Notes: generated by a model not told the origin, from the sequence alone. DNA of 64,000 bases from Jejuia sp043557195 (GCA_043557195.1 CP121314.1:372001-436000), one strand, 5' to 3'. Shown: positions 7,647-16,957, counted from the stretch's first letter. Program-made: numbers and translations.

Positions 7647-8678
7647 TTGGCAGAAAAAAAAACATATCATATCTCATTTATTATAATCTCTGCTATTTTA
7701 ATAGTTTGTTTTCTTATTAATATAAGTTTAGGCTCTGTTTCAATTCCATTAAAAGATATTTTTAGTAGCTTAATAGGAAACCCTACGGAACAAGAAACTT
7801 GGCAAAACATTATTCAGAACTACAGATTACCAAAAGCCCTAACTGCTATTATTGTTGGTTCTGGGTTAGGTATTTCAGGGCTATTAATGCAAACTCTATT
7901 TAGGAACCCACTGGCTGGCCCTTTTGTATTAGGCATAAGTTCTGGAGCAAGCCTGGGGGTAGCGCTTGTCATTTTAGGTTCTGGTCTTTTTGGAGGTGTT
8001 TTGGCTTCACTTTTTATATCAAAATGGGGCATCGTTATTGCCGCAAGTTTAGGTAGTTTTCTTGTGTTACTTGCCGTTTTAGCTGTATCCTTAAAGGTTA
8101 GGGATACCATGGCAATATTAATTATAGGTCTCATGTTCGCAAGTATAACAGCAGCTATTGTAAGCGTACTCTCTTATTTTGGTTCAGCAGAACAATTGCA
8201 ACAGTATATTTTTTGGGGCTTTGGTAGTTTAGGTAATTTATCGTGGGATGATGTTATAATCCTTCTTATAATTTATTCAGTTGGTATTCTCATGGCAATA
8301 ACATCGATTAAATCATTAAACACCTTACTTCTTGGAGAAAATTATGCCAAAAGTTTAGGTTTGAATATCAAACAGAGTAGATTTGTCATTATCATCGCAA
8401 CAAGCCTATTAGCAGGAACTATAACTGCTTTTACTGGACCAATTGCTTTTATTGGATTAGCTATTCCACATATTACCAGACAAGTGTTTAATACCTCAAA
8501 CCATAAAGTATTATTACCAGCTGTATTTTTGTTTGGTGCTATCGTAATGCTTATTTGCGATAGTATTTCGCAATTACCGAATAGTGATTTTACCTTACCT
8601 ATCAATGCCATAACATCATTAGTTGGTGCGCCTGTTGTTATTTGGTTGTTGGTTAGAAAACGAAAAATGATATTTTAA
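7647..8678 (+). CDS. btuC: FecCD-family ABC importer permease (BtuC-like)
   Basis: 343 residues with about ten predicted transmembrane helices. Family signatures include GLLMQTLFRNPLAGPFVLGI (about residues 80-99) and GPIAFIGLAIPHITR (about 272-286), the latter in the ATPase-coupling region. The start is a TTG immediately after the TAG stop of the binding-protein gene, and no nearby ATG would keep the first helix. Translation is therefore probably coupled to the upstream gene. As a homodimer it would form the inner-membrane channel for B12. Confidence 0.88.
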   Translation: MAEKKTYHISFIIISAILIVCFLINISLGSVSIPLKDIFSSLIGNPTEQETWQNIIQNYRLPKALTAIIVGSGLGISGLLMQTLFRNPLAGPFVLGISSGASLGVALVILGSGLFGGVLASLFISKWGIVIAASLGSFLVLLAVLAVSLKVRDTMAILIIGLMFASITAAIVSVLSYFGSAEQLQQYIFWGFGSLGNLSWDDVIILLIIYSVGILMAITSIKSLNTLLLGENYAKSLGLNIKQSRFVIIIATSLLAGTITAFTGPIAFIGLAIPHITRQVFNTSNHKVLLPAVFLFGAIVMLICDSISQLPNSDFTLPINAITSLVGAPVVIWLLVRKRKMIF

Positions 8679-9472
8679 TGGAAGATAAAAACCAACATAT
8701 CATTTTAAAAACACAAAACCTATCCATAGGTTATTCGTCTGGAAAATCAAAAACCATTGTAGCTTCAAATATTAATATTGAATTGAAAAAGGGTGAGCTC
8801 GTTGGTTTAATCGGAGCTAATGGTATTGGAAAATCTACGCTTTTACGGACGCTCACCAAAGTACAAAGTCCGATTGATGGTGGGATTTATGTAAACGATA
8901 CAGAATTAAAACGCATCTCTCCTATTGACTTAGCCAAAGTTCTGAGTTTGGTTTTGACCGAACCTGTAGCTTCCAAAAATCTATCAGTTTATGAACTTGT
9001 AGCATTAGGTAGACAGCCTTATACCAATTGGATTGGTAATCCTTCAAAAGAAGATATTGAAATTACAAATAGAGCTATTTCACAAATAAATATTGAACAC
9101 CTTCGAAACAAGAAGTGTTTTGAATTAAGTGATGGCCAGCTTCAAAATGTAATGATTGCCAGAGCTTTAGCTCAGGACACCAATTTGATTATTCTGGATG
9201 AACCCACAACACATCTAGACATGTACCACAAAGCTTATATTTTAAAGCTACTACAAAAATTAGCTAAAGAAACTGGTAAAACTATTTTATTTTCTTCGCA
9301 TGAAATAGATTTAGCCATTCAACTCTGCGATACTCTAATTGTGATGACAGATGCTGAAGTAGTATCAGACCAACCTTGTAATTTGATATCAAACGGGGTT
9401 TTTGAAACGTTATTCCCTAAAGATTTAATTGCTTTTGATGAGAAAACGGGGAGTTTTAGAGTGAAGAAATAA
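8678..9472 (+). CDS. btuD: ABC importer ATPase (BtuD-like)
   Basis: 264 residues. Walker A is GANGIGKST, the signature is LSDGQLQNV (usual LSGGQ with D for G), Walker B is LIILDEPTTHLD, and the switch histidine is in SSHEID. The ATG shares its first base with the TAA of the permease gene, so the two are translationally coupled. It powers the BtuFCD importer. A stretch of about 60 bp without features separates it from rmuC. Confidence 0.9.
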   Translation: MEDKNQHIILKTQNLSIGYSSGKSKTIVASNINIELKKGELVGLIGANGIGKSTLLRTLTKVQSPIDGGIYVNDTELKRISPIDLAKVLSLVLTEPVASKNLSVYELVALGRQPYTNWIGNPSKEDIEITNRAISQINIEHLRNKKCFELSDGQLQNVMIARALAQDTNLIILDEPTTHLDMYHKAYILKLLQKLAKETGKTILFSSHEIDLAIQLCDTLIVMTDAEVVSDQPCNLISNGVFETLFPKDLIAFDEKTGSFRVKK

Positions 9473-9557
9473 GTTTTTAGTCTCAGTCGCCGTTTTCAGT
9501 AAAAATATAAACCTATAACTTTTTGGAATTTGGTTTTTGTTATTTGATATTTGTTAC

Positions 9558-10877
9558 ATGAACGACAACTTAATCATAATCCTTGCTGCTATTATTTTTG
9601 CAGTAATTGGTTTTTTCTTAGGTAATTATTTTTCAAAATTGAAGAATAAAAGTGAACAAAGTACTTTGGAGGAACGTCAAAATCAAATGCAATTAACCAT
9701 TGATGAGTTAAAGCAAAATCTTAATAAAATTGAAAATGAACGTGAAGAGATTCGTCGTGAAAAAGAGTTTTTAAGCACCGAGTTGGCCAGAAAAAATTCT
9801 GAATATGAAAACCTACAAGAGCAAAACTTAAAGCGAGATAAGGAACTTGAAGAACGTCAAGAACAACTGCGCAAAGATTTTGAATTGCTTGCCAATAAAA
9901 TCCTTGAAGAAAAATCAAATAAATTCACGGAGCAGAATAAAGAAAACATTAAAAATATTTTAAATCCACTTCAAGAAAAAATAAAAACATTTGAAGAAAA
10001 GGTTGATTTAACCCAAAAGGAAAGCATAAGTATGCACTCTGCTTTAAAAGAGCAACTACTCGGTTTAAAAGACCTTAACCAACAAATGACAAAAGAAGCT
10101 ACCAACCTTACTAGGGCTTTAAAAGGCGATAGTAAAATGCAAGGAAATTGGGGTGAATTGGTGCTGGAACGCGTCTTAGAAAAGTCAGGCTTAGAAAAAG
10201 ATAGAGAATATTTTGTGCAGCAAAATTTTACTAGAGCTGATGGCTCTCGTGTTTTGCCCGATGTGGTTTTAAACCTTCCTGATGGTAAAAAAATGATTAT
10301 CGATTCTAAGGTTTCACTAACAGACTACGAACGTTTAGTAAATGCAGACGATGATGATAAACCACAATTTTTAAAAGCACACGTAAATTCCATTAGAAAG
10401 CATGTAGAGCAACTTTCTGCAAAAAATTATCAGGATTTATATGATATTGAATCGCCTGATTTTGTATTAATGTTTATTCCTATTGAACCCGCTTTTGCTG
10501 TTGTTGTAAACGAAGACAATGCTATTTACAATAAGGCCTTTGAAAAAAATATCGTGATTGTGACACCTTCTACCCTTTTGGCAACACTTCGCACCATTGA
10601 TAGTATGTGGAATAATGAAAAACAGCAGCGTAATGCCATAGAAATTGCACGACAAGCAGGGGCGTTATATGATAAATTTGAAGGGTTAGTGAGTGATTTA
10701 ACAGGAGTTGGTAAAAAGATTGATGCGGCAAAAAGTGATTATTCTGCAGCTATGAACAAACTAGTTGAAGGTAGAGGAAACCTTATTACTAGTGTTGAAA
10801 AACTCAAGAAAATGGGTGCCAAAGCTAAAAAATCGCTTCCTGAAGCCATCATAAAACGTGCTGAGGAAGACGAGTAG
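9558..10877 (+). CDS. rmuC: DNA recombination protein RmuC
   Basis: 439 residues from the ATG at 9558; an in-frame TTG at 9537 is a poorer start because the ATG puts the membrane helix at residues 4-22. After the helix comes a long charged coiled coil (about 25-150), then the RmuC nuclease-like domain (GDSKMQGNWGELVLERVLEKSGL, DGSRVLPDVVLNLPDGKKMIIDSKVSL), where PDV and DSK are the conserved core resembling restriction-endonuclease folds. RmuC limits inversions at short repeats in Escherichia coli. It seems to be transcribed alone. Confidence 0.93.
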   Translation: MNDNLIIILAAIIFAVIGFFLGNYFSKLKNKSEQSTLEERQNQMQLTIDELKQNLNKIENEREEIRREKEFLSTELARKNSEYENLQEQNLKRDKELEERQEQLRKDFELLANKILEEKSNKFTEQNKENIKNILNPLQEKIKTFEEKVDLTQKESISMHSALKEQLLGLKDLNQQMTKEATNLTRALKGDSKMQGNWGELVLERVLEKSGLEKDREYFVQQNFTRADGSRVLPDVVLNLPDGKKMIIDSKVSLTDYERLVNADDDDKPQFLKAHVNSIRKHVEQLSAKNYQDLYDIESPDFVLMFIPIEPAFAVVVNEDNAIYNKAFEKNIVIVTPSTLLATLRTIDSMWNNEKQQRNAIEIARQAGALYDKFEGLVSDLTGVGKKIDAAKSDYSAAMNKLVEGRGNLITSVEKLKKMGAKAKKSLPEAIIKRAEEDE

Positions 10878-10940
10878 TATTGAATCATTCCCAAGGACAT
10901 TCTAAATTGTAACACATTATCATGATGTTTATATTTATCG

Positions 10941-11039
10941 CATAAAAACGTGATATATTTGATTATTCCATAAAAACGTGATATATTTGATTATTCCATA
11001 AAAAAGGCATATTTTAATATATTCCACAAAAAAGGCATA
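10941..11039 (+). repeat. 28-bp tandem repeat in the satD promoter region
   Basis: Two identical 28-bp units (10941-10968 and 10969-10996) are followed by a diverged unit of exactly the same length (10997-11024) and the first part of a fourth (11025-11039). Each begins CATAAAAA or CACAAAAA and ends ATTC. The two perfect units each contain TATATTTG, a match to the TANNTTTG -7 box. They lie 47-145 bp before satD. Possible roles are repeated operator sites for the SatD helix-turn-helix or a duplicated promoter. Confidence 0.85.
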
Positions 11040-11085
11040 ATAAAGAAAATGCTTTTTAAAAGGAATACTCAAATTTTCAAATGTT

Positions 11086-11700
11086 ATGACTAGTGTAATT
11101 ACAGGTGATATTATAAACTCTACGGCACAAAAGAACCCTGAAATATGGATACGTACTCTAAAAGATTCGCTTTCAACAATAGAAATGAATGATAATTATT
11201 GGGAAATATACCGTGGCGATAGTTTTCAAATAGAAATTACCGATACATCAAAAAGTTTTTTAAATGCCATATATATAAAAGCTTGTATAAAAATGATTTC
11301 TGATTTAGATGTTCGGTTAGCTATTGGAATCGGGAATAAAACCTATCAAGGCAACAAAGTAAGCGAATCTAATGGAGAAGCCTTCGTTTTTTCTGGTGAA
11401 ACCATAGAAACTTTAAAAAAAGAAAAACAAAATTTAAGGATAAAAACTAAAAACAATCAACTTGATAATGAACTGAATTTATACTTTAAATTAGCCCTGT
11501 CTTTCATGGATAATTGGACTAAAAATTCTGCAGAAATCATTAAACTAAGCATTGAAAACCCTAACGCTTTACAGCATGAATTAGCTGAATTAATTGGTAT
11601 AAAACAAGATGCCGTAAGTAAACGACAAAAGCGTGCTGGTTTAGAATCTATTTTGGAATTAAACCAGATGTATCAACAAAAAATAGCCTCACTATCATGA
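11086..11700 (+). CDS. SatD family protein
   Basis: 204 residues. The N-terminal MTSVITGDIINS and the RGDSFQIEI stretch are typical of the SatD family, which resembles a degenerate nucleotide-cyclase-like fold. The C-terminal about 50 residues form a helix-turn-helix-like segment (LQHELAELIGIKQDAVSKRQKRAG), suggesting DNA binding. SatD was named in the acid-tolerance locus of Streptococcus mutans; its activity is unknown. The gene overlaps the DUF3307 gene by 4 bp (ATGA), a pairing that is common in Bacteroidota. The tandem repeats upstream may be its own binding sites. Confidence 0.85.
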   Translation: MTSVITGDIINSTAQKNPEIWIRTLKDSLSTIEMNDNYWEIYRGDSFQIEITDTSKSFLNAIYIKACIKMISDLDVRLAIGIGNKTYQGNKVSESNGEAFVFSGETIETLKKEKQNLRIKTKNNQLDNELNLYFKLALSFMDNWTKNSAEIIKLSIENPNALQHELAELIGIKQDAVSKRQKRAGLESILELNQMYQQKIASLS

Positions 11701-12398
11701 TTTTAATTAAACTTTTATTGGCGCACCTTATTGGCGACTTTTTTCTTCAGCCTCAAAAATGGGTGAAAGAAAAAGAGAAAAAAAAACTCAAATCACCCAA
11801 ACTATATTTTCATGTACTAATACACATTGCTGTAACAGGTTTACTACTTTGGGACTTATCGCTTTGGCCTATAATTTTAGTTATTGGTGTATCTCATTTT
11901 ATTATTGACGGACTAAAACTTTCATTTCAAAAGAAAAAGACAAAACGACGCTTGTTTTTTATAGATCAGTTACTTCATGTATTGGTAATATTTGCGTGTT
12001 ATTTTTTTACATTTAATACGATTAATGATTTCAATTTTAGAATAACTGAGAATCAACTTGCATTAATTACATGTTTGTTATTTTTAACAATTCCTGTATC
12101 CATAATTATGAAAACCATTTTTTTAAAGTGGGATATTTCAGAACTTACTAAAAATAACCAATCGCTAGCTGATGCAGGCAAATATATTGGTATTTTAGAG
12201 CGTATTTTAGTGTTTATTTTTATTATATCAGACCACTGGGAGGCTGTAGGTTTTCTAATTACTGCGAAATCAGTATTTAGATTTGGAGACCTAAAGGAAT
12301 CTAAAACCAGACAACTTACAGAATATGTATTAATTGGCACTTTAATAAGTTTTGGAATAGCCATAGTAACTGGAATAATATATACCGCATTAACTTAA
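11697..12398 (+). CDS. DUF3307 family membrane protein
   Basis: 233 residues with about six hydrophobic segments. The N-terminal HLIGDFFLQPQKWVKEK and the segment HFIIDGLKLSF are typical of DUF3307, a family with conserved His/Asp residues in the membrane and no known function. The ATGA overlap with satD shows translational coupling. A thioesterase gene follows after 6 bp. Confidence 0.85.
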   Translation: MILIKLLLAHLIGDFFLQPQKWVKEKEKKKLKSPKLYFHVLIHIAVTGLLLWDLSLWPIILVIGVSHFIIDGLKLSFQKKKTKRRLFFIDQLLHVLVIFACYFFTFNTINDFNFRITENQLALITCLLFLTIPVSIIMKTIFLKWDISELTKNNQSLADAGKYIGILERILVFIFIISDHWEAVGFLITAKSVFRFGDLKESKTRQLTEYVLIGTLISFGIAIVTGIIYTALT

Positions 12399-12404
12399 AA
12401 AAAC

Positions 12405-12941
12405 ATGTTTAAGCATCCTAAAGAATCTCAAGTTACCATCACCCAATTGATGTTACCATCACACTCAAATTTTAGTGGAAAAATTCATGGTGGACATATT
12501 TTAAACTTAATGGATCAGATTGCCTTTGCTTGTGCTTCAAAACATTCGCAGCATTATTGTGTAACAGCTTCTGTAAACCGAGTTGACTTCTTGAACTCTA
12601 TTGAAGTTGGTGAGTTAGTCACCTTAAAAGCATCCGTAAATTATACTGGTAGAACTTCTATGGTTGTTGGTTTACGTGTGGAATCCGAAAACATTCAAAC
12701 TGGTGAAATAAAGCATTGCAATTCATCATATTTCACTATGGTTGCTAAAGACGAAAACGGTAAAAATGTAGCTGTACCTGGAATTATTTTAGATACCGAA
12801 CAGGCTGTAAGGCGTTTTGCTAGAAGTATTGCTAGACAACATCAAGCAAAACAACGTTCTACAAAGTTTAATGCTTCTGAATTTAAAATTGAAGAGCATT
12901 TAGCGATCATCAAAAAACAAAATGCTAGAGTTAAACTTTAG
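12405..12941 (+). CDS. Acyl-CoA thioesterase (hotdog fold)
   Basis: 178 residues. One hotdog domain with the central helix motif HGGHILNLMDQIAFACASKHS (about residues 26-46) and VNRVDFLNSIEVGELVTLKA, matching the YciA/BFIT type acyl-CoA hydrolases that release free fatty acid from CoA in the cytoplasm. It starts 6 bp after the DUF3307 gene and probably ends that operon. Only 10 bp separate its stop from the convergent cupredoxin gene, and no terminator fits between them. Confidence 0.9.
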   Translation: MFKHPKESQVTITQLMLPSHSNFSGKIHGGHILNLMDQIAFACASKHSQHYCVTASVNRVDFLNSIEVGELVTLKASVNYTGRTSMVVGLRVESENIQTGEIKHCNSSYFTMVAKDENGKNVAVPGIILDTEQAVRRFARSIARQHQAKQRSTKFNASEFKIEEHLAIIKKQNARVKL

Positions 12942-12951
12942 AAGTGCTTTA

Positions 12952-13572
12952 CTATTGTTTAACAAACCTTTTTATTAAGCTCCTATTATTCTTTGATAAA
13001 ATTCTCACCAAATAAACACCAGAAGTTAAATTAGACACATTTAGTTTATTTAGTTTTTTTTCAGAGTTGAATGTATAAACTCTATTTCCTAAAACATTAA
13101 AAATTTCATATTTAATTTCTTCATTCAAACTTCGTGGTATATCCATAGTTAATTCATCTTTAACAGGATTTGGATAAATTGATATTTCATTTAAAATCTC
13201 AAAATTTTCCATACTCAATGTACCTTCCGCCACTACTGTTATTGTACCAAACATGATACTAGAATGCGGTGAACAAATGAAATTAGTAGTACCAATCTGA
13301 TTAAAGGTAAAACTAAAATTAACTCCAGGATTATTGGTTACAGAGCCACTATTAAAAGTTTCCGTGCCTCCGTTAGACACAACATTGTGAGAACCAGACG
13401 CATACCAATTCCATTCAATAGTGTCTCCAACCTCAATTGTTCTATCTGTATTGGCATTACCTGATGCTGATGGTGTTGAATTAAAACCCCAGTCTATGGT
13501 TATAGTCTGTGTACTTTGGGAAAACCCAGCAAAAGTTGAAAGAAATAATAAAAGAAGTAATTTTGTTTTCAT
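12952..13572 (-). CDS. Secreted plastocyanin-like copper protein with T9SS sorting domain
   Basis: 206 residues. A signal peptide (1-18) is followed by a cupredoxin domain (about 22-115) with a full set of type 1 copper ligands: His62, Cys100, His103 and Met107 (SHNVV and CSPHSSIM). Residues about 130-206 form a type A type IX secretion C-terminal domain (ISIYPNPVKDEL, YEIFNVLGNRVY, SGVYLVRI, ending KRFVKQ). The protein should cross both membranes and be attached to or released from the surface, carrying a redox-active copper site. Electron carrier or copper-binding roles are both possible. Confidence 0.9.
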   Translation of the reverse strand: MKTKLLLLLFLSTFAGFSQSTQTITIDWGFNSTPSASGNANTDRTIEVGDTIEWNWYASGSHNVVSNGGTETFNSGSVTNNPGVNFSFTFNQIGTTNFICSPHSSIMFGTITVVAEGTLSMENFEILNEISIYPNPVKDELTMDIPRSLNEEIKYEIFNVLGNRVYTFNSEKKLNKLNVSNLTSGVYLVRILSKNNRSLIKRFVKQ

Positions 13573-13643
13573 AACTCATAATTTTTTTTACTAAGTTAAT
13601 AATTAATAAGTTACAAAATTCTGATTTACCACTATTTAACAAT

Positions 13644-13671
13644 AAACCGTTGAAGCTAGCTTCAACGGTTT
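13644..13671. terminator. Perfect 14-bp palindrome after carB
   Basis: A perfect inverted repeat with the centre CTAG lies 56 bp past the carB stop, between carB and the cupredoxin start (both minus strand). No strong T-run follows on the minus strand, so it may act as a weak terminator or an mRNA end-protecting hairpin. Confidence 0.6.
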
Positions 13672-13726
13672 AACCGCGTTTATTCAAAAACTGTAAAACA
13701 TCTTTTTAGAGCGACTCATTTAAGGC

Positions 13727-16579
13727 CTACTTACTCAAGTACATTTTACGCCTTGAGTATAAATCGTAAAACTCGTCGTCCTTTAAGCTATCAATAAACA
13801 AGATACTTTCTCCTGTACTCTTCATTTCTGGCCCTAGTGTTTTATCTACATTCGGGAATTTATTAAATGAGAATACTGGTTGTTTAATTGCGTAACCTTC
13901 TAGTTGTGGATTAAAGTTGAAATCTTTAACCTTTTTCTCTCCCAACATTAATTTGGTAGCATAATTTACATAAGGCTCACCATAAGCTTTTGCAATAAAT
14001 GGTACCGTTCTAGATGCTCTAGGGTTGGCTTCAATAATGTAAACTTTATCGTCTTTTATCGCGAATTGAATATTGATTAACCCAACAGTATTTAAGGCCA
14101 ACGCAATCTTTTTGGTATGGTCCTTAATTTGCTGCATAACGAACTCACCTAAGTTAAATGGCGGTAATGTAGAGTTACTATCACCAGAGTGAATACCACA
14201 TGGCTCAATGTGCTCCATGATACCTATGATATACACCTCTTCCCCATCACATATAGCATCGGCTTCTGCTTCTATTGCACCTTCTAAATAGTGATCTAAT
14301 AACAATTTGTTATTTGGAATTTTATTTAAAAGATCTATAACATGCTCTTCAAGCTCTTTTTCGTTTATAACGATCTTCATACCCTGTCCTCCAAGAACGT
14401 ATGATGGTCTTACCAAGATTGGGAAATCTAATTCTTTTGCCACTGCTAAAGCTTCATCTGCAGTTTCAGCAGTATCAAATTGTGGGTAAGGAATGTTATT
14501 CTCTTTTAATAAAGTAGAAAAACTTCCTCTATCTTCAGCTAAATCTAAAGATTCGAAACTAGTTCCGATAATTTTCACACCATATCGTGATAACTTTTCA
14601 GCCAATTTCAATGCTGTTTGTCCACCTAACTGCACAATAACACCTTCCGGCTTTTCATGCTTGATGATATCGTAAATATGTTCCCAAAATACGGGCTCAA
14701 AATATAACTTATCGGCAGTATCAAAATCTGTTGAAACAGTTTCTGGGTTACAGTTAATCATAATGGTTTCATAACCACATTCTTGTGCAGCATATACGCC
14801 ATGTACACAACAATAATCAAACTCGATACCTTGTCCGATTCTATTTGGTCCAGAACCCAAAACAATTATTTTCTTTTTATCTGTAACTATGCTTTCATTC
14901 TGAGAATATCGCTCACCATCTACAGTTTGCATGTCACTTTCAAACGTAGAATAATAATAAGGTGTTTTTGCTTCAAATTCAGCAGCACATGTATCTACTA
15001 ATTTGTAAACACGATTGATTCCCAATTCTTCGCGCTTATTATACACCTGACTTTCTAAACACCCCAGCATGTGAGCTATTTGTCTGTCTCCATAACCTTT
15101 TTGTTTTGCTTCTAGCAATAACTCTTTATCAATAGAATCAATATTGAATGTTGAAATCTCTTTTTCTAAGAAATACAGTTCTTCGTATTGCTTTAAGAAC
15201 CACATATCTATTTTAGTAATTTCGAAAATTCTGCTTAACGGAATACCCATTTTAATGGCATCGTAAATGATGAATACACGATCCCATGAAGCAAATTTTA
15301 ATTTTTCAATCACCTCATCGTAATTAGTGTTTTCCTTTCCATCAGCTCCTAATCCATTACGCTTAATTTCAAGAGATTGCGTAGCTTTATGGAGTGCTTC
15401 TTGGAATGATCGTCCAATACCCATCACCTCTCCAACAGCTTTCATTTGTAAGCCTAAAGTTCTATCCGAACCTTCAAATTTATCAAAGTTCCAACGTGGT
15501 ATTTTTACAATGACATAGTCTAGAGTTGGCTCAAATAAAGCAGATGTAGTTCCGGTAATTTGATTATTTAATTCATCTAAATGATACCCTAAAGCAAGTT
15601 TTGCAGCAATCTTAGCAATTGGATATCCCGTAGCTTTACTCGCCAAGGCCGAAGAACGTGATACACGTGGGTTAATTTCTATGGCAATAATCTCTTCTTC
15701 TTCATCTGGACTTACCGCAAATTGCACATTACATCCTCCCGCAAAATCACCAATACTGCGCATCATATGTATTGCCATATCACGCATTTTTTGGTAGGTT
15801 CTATCACTTAAGGTCATTGCCGGTGCAACCGTAATAGAATCTCCTGTATGAATTCCCATTGGATCCATATTTTCAATAGAACAGATAATCACTACATTAC
15901 CGTTAGAATCTCTAAGCAACTCTAACTCATATTCCTTCCATCCTAATAATGCTTTATCAATCATCACTTCATGGATAGGAGAAATTTCTAATCCGTGACG
16001 TAATAATTTATCAAAATCTTTTTCATCATAAACAATAGCGGCACCTGCACCACCAAGGGTAAAAGACGAGCGGATACATAATGGGAAACCAAATTCTTGC
16101 GCAATTTCCTTTCCTTTAAGGAATGAAGAAGCAGTCGCTTGAGGCGCCATACCTACTCCAATTTTTTCCATTAATTCCCTAAACTGTTCTCTATCTTCAG
16201 TAATATTAATCGCATCAATGTTAACACCAATCATATCCACTCCAAAATCTTCCCAAATACCTTTTTCATCAGCTTCTATAGCCAAATTTAAAGCGGTTTG
16301 TCCTCCCATTGTTGGTAAAACAGCATCAATTTGAGGGTGCTCCTTTAATATTTTTATTATAGACTTAGTATTTAAGGGTAACAAATACACATGATCAGCC
16401 ATAGAAGGGTCTGTCATGATGGTTGCTGGATTTGAATTAATTAAAATAGTTTCAATTCCATCTTCTCTTAATGATCTTAAGGCTTGAGATCCTGAATAGT
16501 CAAACTCACAGGCTTGACCAATAACGATAGGCCCTGAGCCAATAATTAGAATAGATTTTAGTTTAGGATTTTTCGGCAT
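13727..16579 (-). CDS. carB: Carbamoyl-phosphate synthase large subunit, short form
   Basis: 950 residues. Two duplicated ATP-grasp halves are clear: the first starts at IIGSGPIVIGQACEFDYSG (about 12-30), the second at VLGSGPNRIGQGIEFDYC (about 565-583). These make carboxyphosphate and phosphorylate carbamate for pyrimidine and arginine synthesis. The Escherichia coli protein has 1073 residues; the missing part here is the C-terminal MGS-like allosteric domain that binds UMP and ornithine, since the protein ends at SRRKMYLSK soon after the second ATP-grasp half. The small subunit gene is not in the window. Confidence 0.96.
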   Translation of the reverse strand: MPKNPKLKSILIIGSGPIVIGQACEFDYSGSQALRSLREDGIETILINSNPATIMTDPSMADHVYLLPLNTKSIIKILKEHPQIDAVLPTMGGQTALNLAIEADEKGIWEDFGVDMIGVNIDAINITEDREQFRELMEKIGVGMAPQATASSFLKGKEIAQEFGFPLCIRSSFTLGGAGAAIVYDEKDFDKLLRHGLEISPIHEVMIDKALLGWKEYELELLRDSNGNVVIICSIENMDPMGIHTGDSITVAPAMTLSDRTYQKMRDMAIHMMRSIGDFAGGCNVQFAVSPDEEEEIIAIEINPRVSRSSALASKATGYPIAKIAAKLALGYHLDELNNQITGTTSALFEPTLDYVIVKIPRWNFDKFEGSDRTLGLQMKAVGEVMGIGRSFQEALHKATQSLEIKRNGLGADGKENTNYDEVIEKLKFASWDRVFIIYDAIKMGIPLSRIFEITKIDMWFLKQYEELYFLEKEISTFNIDSIDKELLLEAKQKGYGDRQIAHMLGCLESQVYNKREELGINRVYKLVDTCAAEFEAKTPYYYSTFESDMQTVDGERYSQNESIVTDKKKIIVLGSGPNRIGQGIEFDYCCVHGVYAAQECGYETIMINCNPETVSTDFDTADKLYFEPVFWEHIYDIIKHEKPEGVIVQLGGQTALKLAEKLSRYGVKIIGTSFESLDLAEDRGSFSTLLKENNIPYPQFDTAETADEALAVAKELDFPILVRPSYVLGGQGMKIVINEKELEEHVIDLLNKIPNNKLLLDHYLEGAIEAEADAICDGEEVYIIGIMEHIEPCGIHSGDSNSTLPPFNLGEFVMQQIKDHTKKIALALNTVGLINIQFAIKDDKVYIIEANPRASRTVPFIAKAYGEPYVNYATKLMLGEKKVKDFNFNPQLEGYAIKQPVFSFNKFPNVDKTLGPEMKSTGESILFIDSLKDDEFYDLYSRRKMYLSK

Positions 16580-16643
16580 TTTTTAAAAGTATTCAAGTTT
16601 TAAATAATCAGTTTGCTAAATTATGTAATAACGAAACATAAAA

Positions 16644-16671
16644 AAAGGCGTTACACCTAAGCAACACCTTT
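16644..16671 (-). terminator. rpmH terminator
   Basis: On the minus strand AAAGGTGTT / AACGCCTTT forms a 9-bp stem with one G-T pair, followed by a run of T (16646 down to 16640). It ends the rpmH transcript before carB, so carB needs its own promoter. Confidence 0.8.
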
Positions 16672-16694
16672 AAAATATCAACAATTGTTAATCA

Positions 16695-16856
16695 TTATTT
16701 TTTATGTCTTGTTTCAGATGATACAGACAATTTTTTTCTTCCTTTTGCTCTTCTTCTAGCAAGCACTTTTCTACCATTAGCAGAAGCCATTCTTTCTCTA
16801 AAACCGTGCTTGTTTCTTCTTTTTCTTTTAGAAGGCTGAAACGTTCTTTTACTCAT
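16695..16856 (-). CDS. rpmH: 50S ribosomal protein L34
   Basis: 53 residues, ATG at 16856 to TAA at 16695. The sequence begins MSKRTFQPSKRKRRNKHGFR and contains RMASANGRKVLARRRAKGRK, which is the diagnostic L34 core. The Flavobacteriaceae extension KLSVSSETRHKK is at the C-terminus. It has its own strong promoter (16928-16957) and terminator, and is not beside rnpA here. Confidence 0.97.
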   Translation of the reverse strand: MSKRTFQPSKRKRRNKHGFRERMASANGRKVLARRRAKGRKKLSVSSETRHKK

Positions 16857-16927
16857 CGTCTTATATCTTTAAAATCTGAATTGTATTTTTTTCTGAAATT
16901 ATTTTGACCCTTCGCCAAAACTGGGGG

Positions 16928-16957
16928 CAAATATACAAAGCTTTTTTATTTCACAAA
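16928..16957 (-). promoter_or_regulatory. rpmH promoter
   Basis: On the minus strand TTTG (16957-16954) is followed 18 nt later by TATATTTG (16935-16928). This is an exact match to the Bacteroidota -33 TTG / -7 TANNTTTG arrangement and lies about 70 nt upstream of rpmH. Confidence 0.75.

Noticed and set aside
10941..11039. CRISPR array
   Set aside because: The 28-bp units follow each other without spacers, the third unit is diverged and no cas gene is present.
14307..15518. Plus-strand frames of 60-72 residues inside carB
   Set aside because: All lie antisense to the highly conserved carB coding sequence and have no start or promoter signals.
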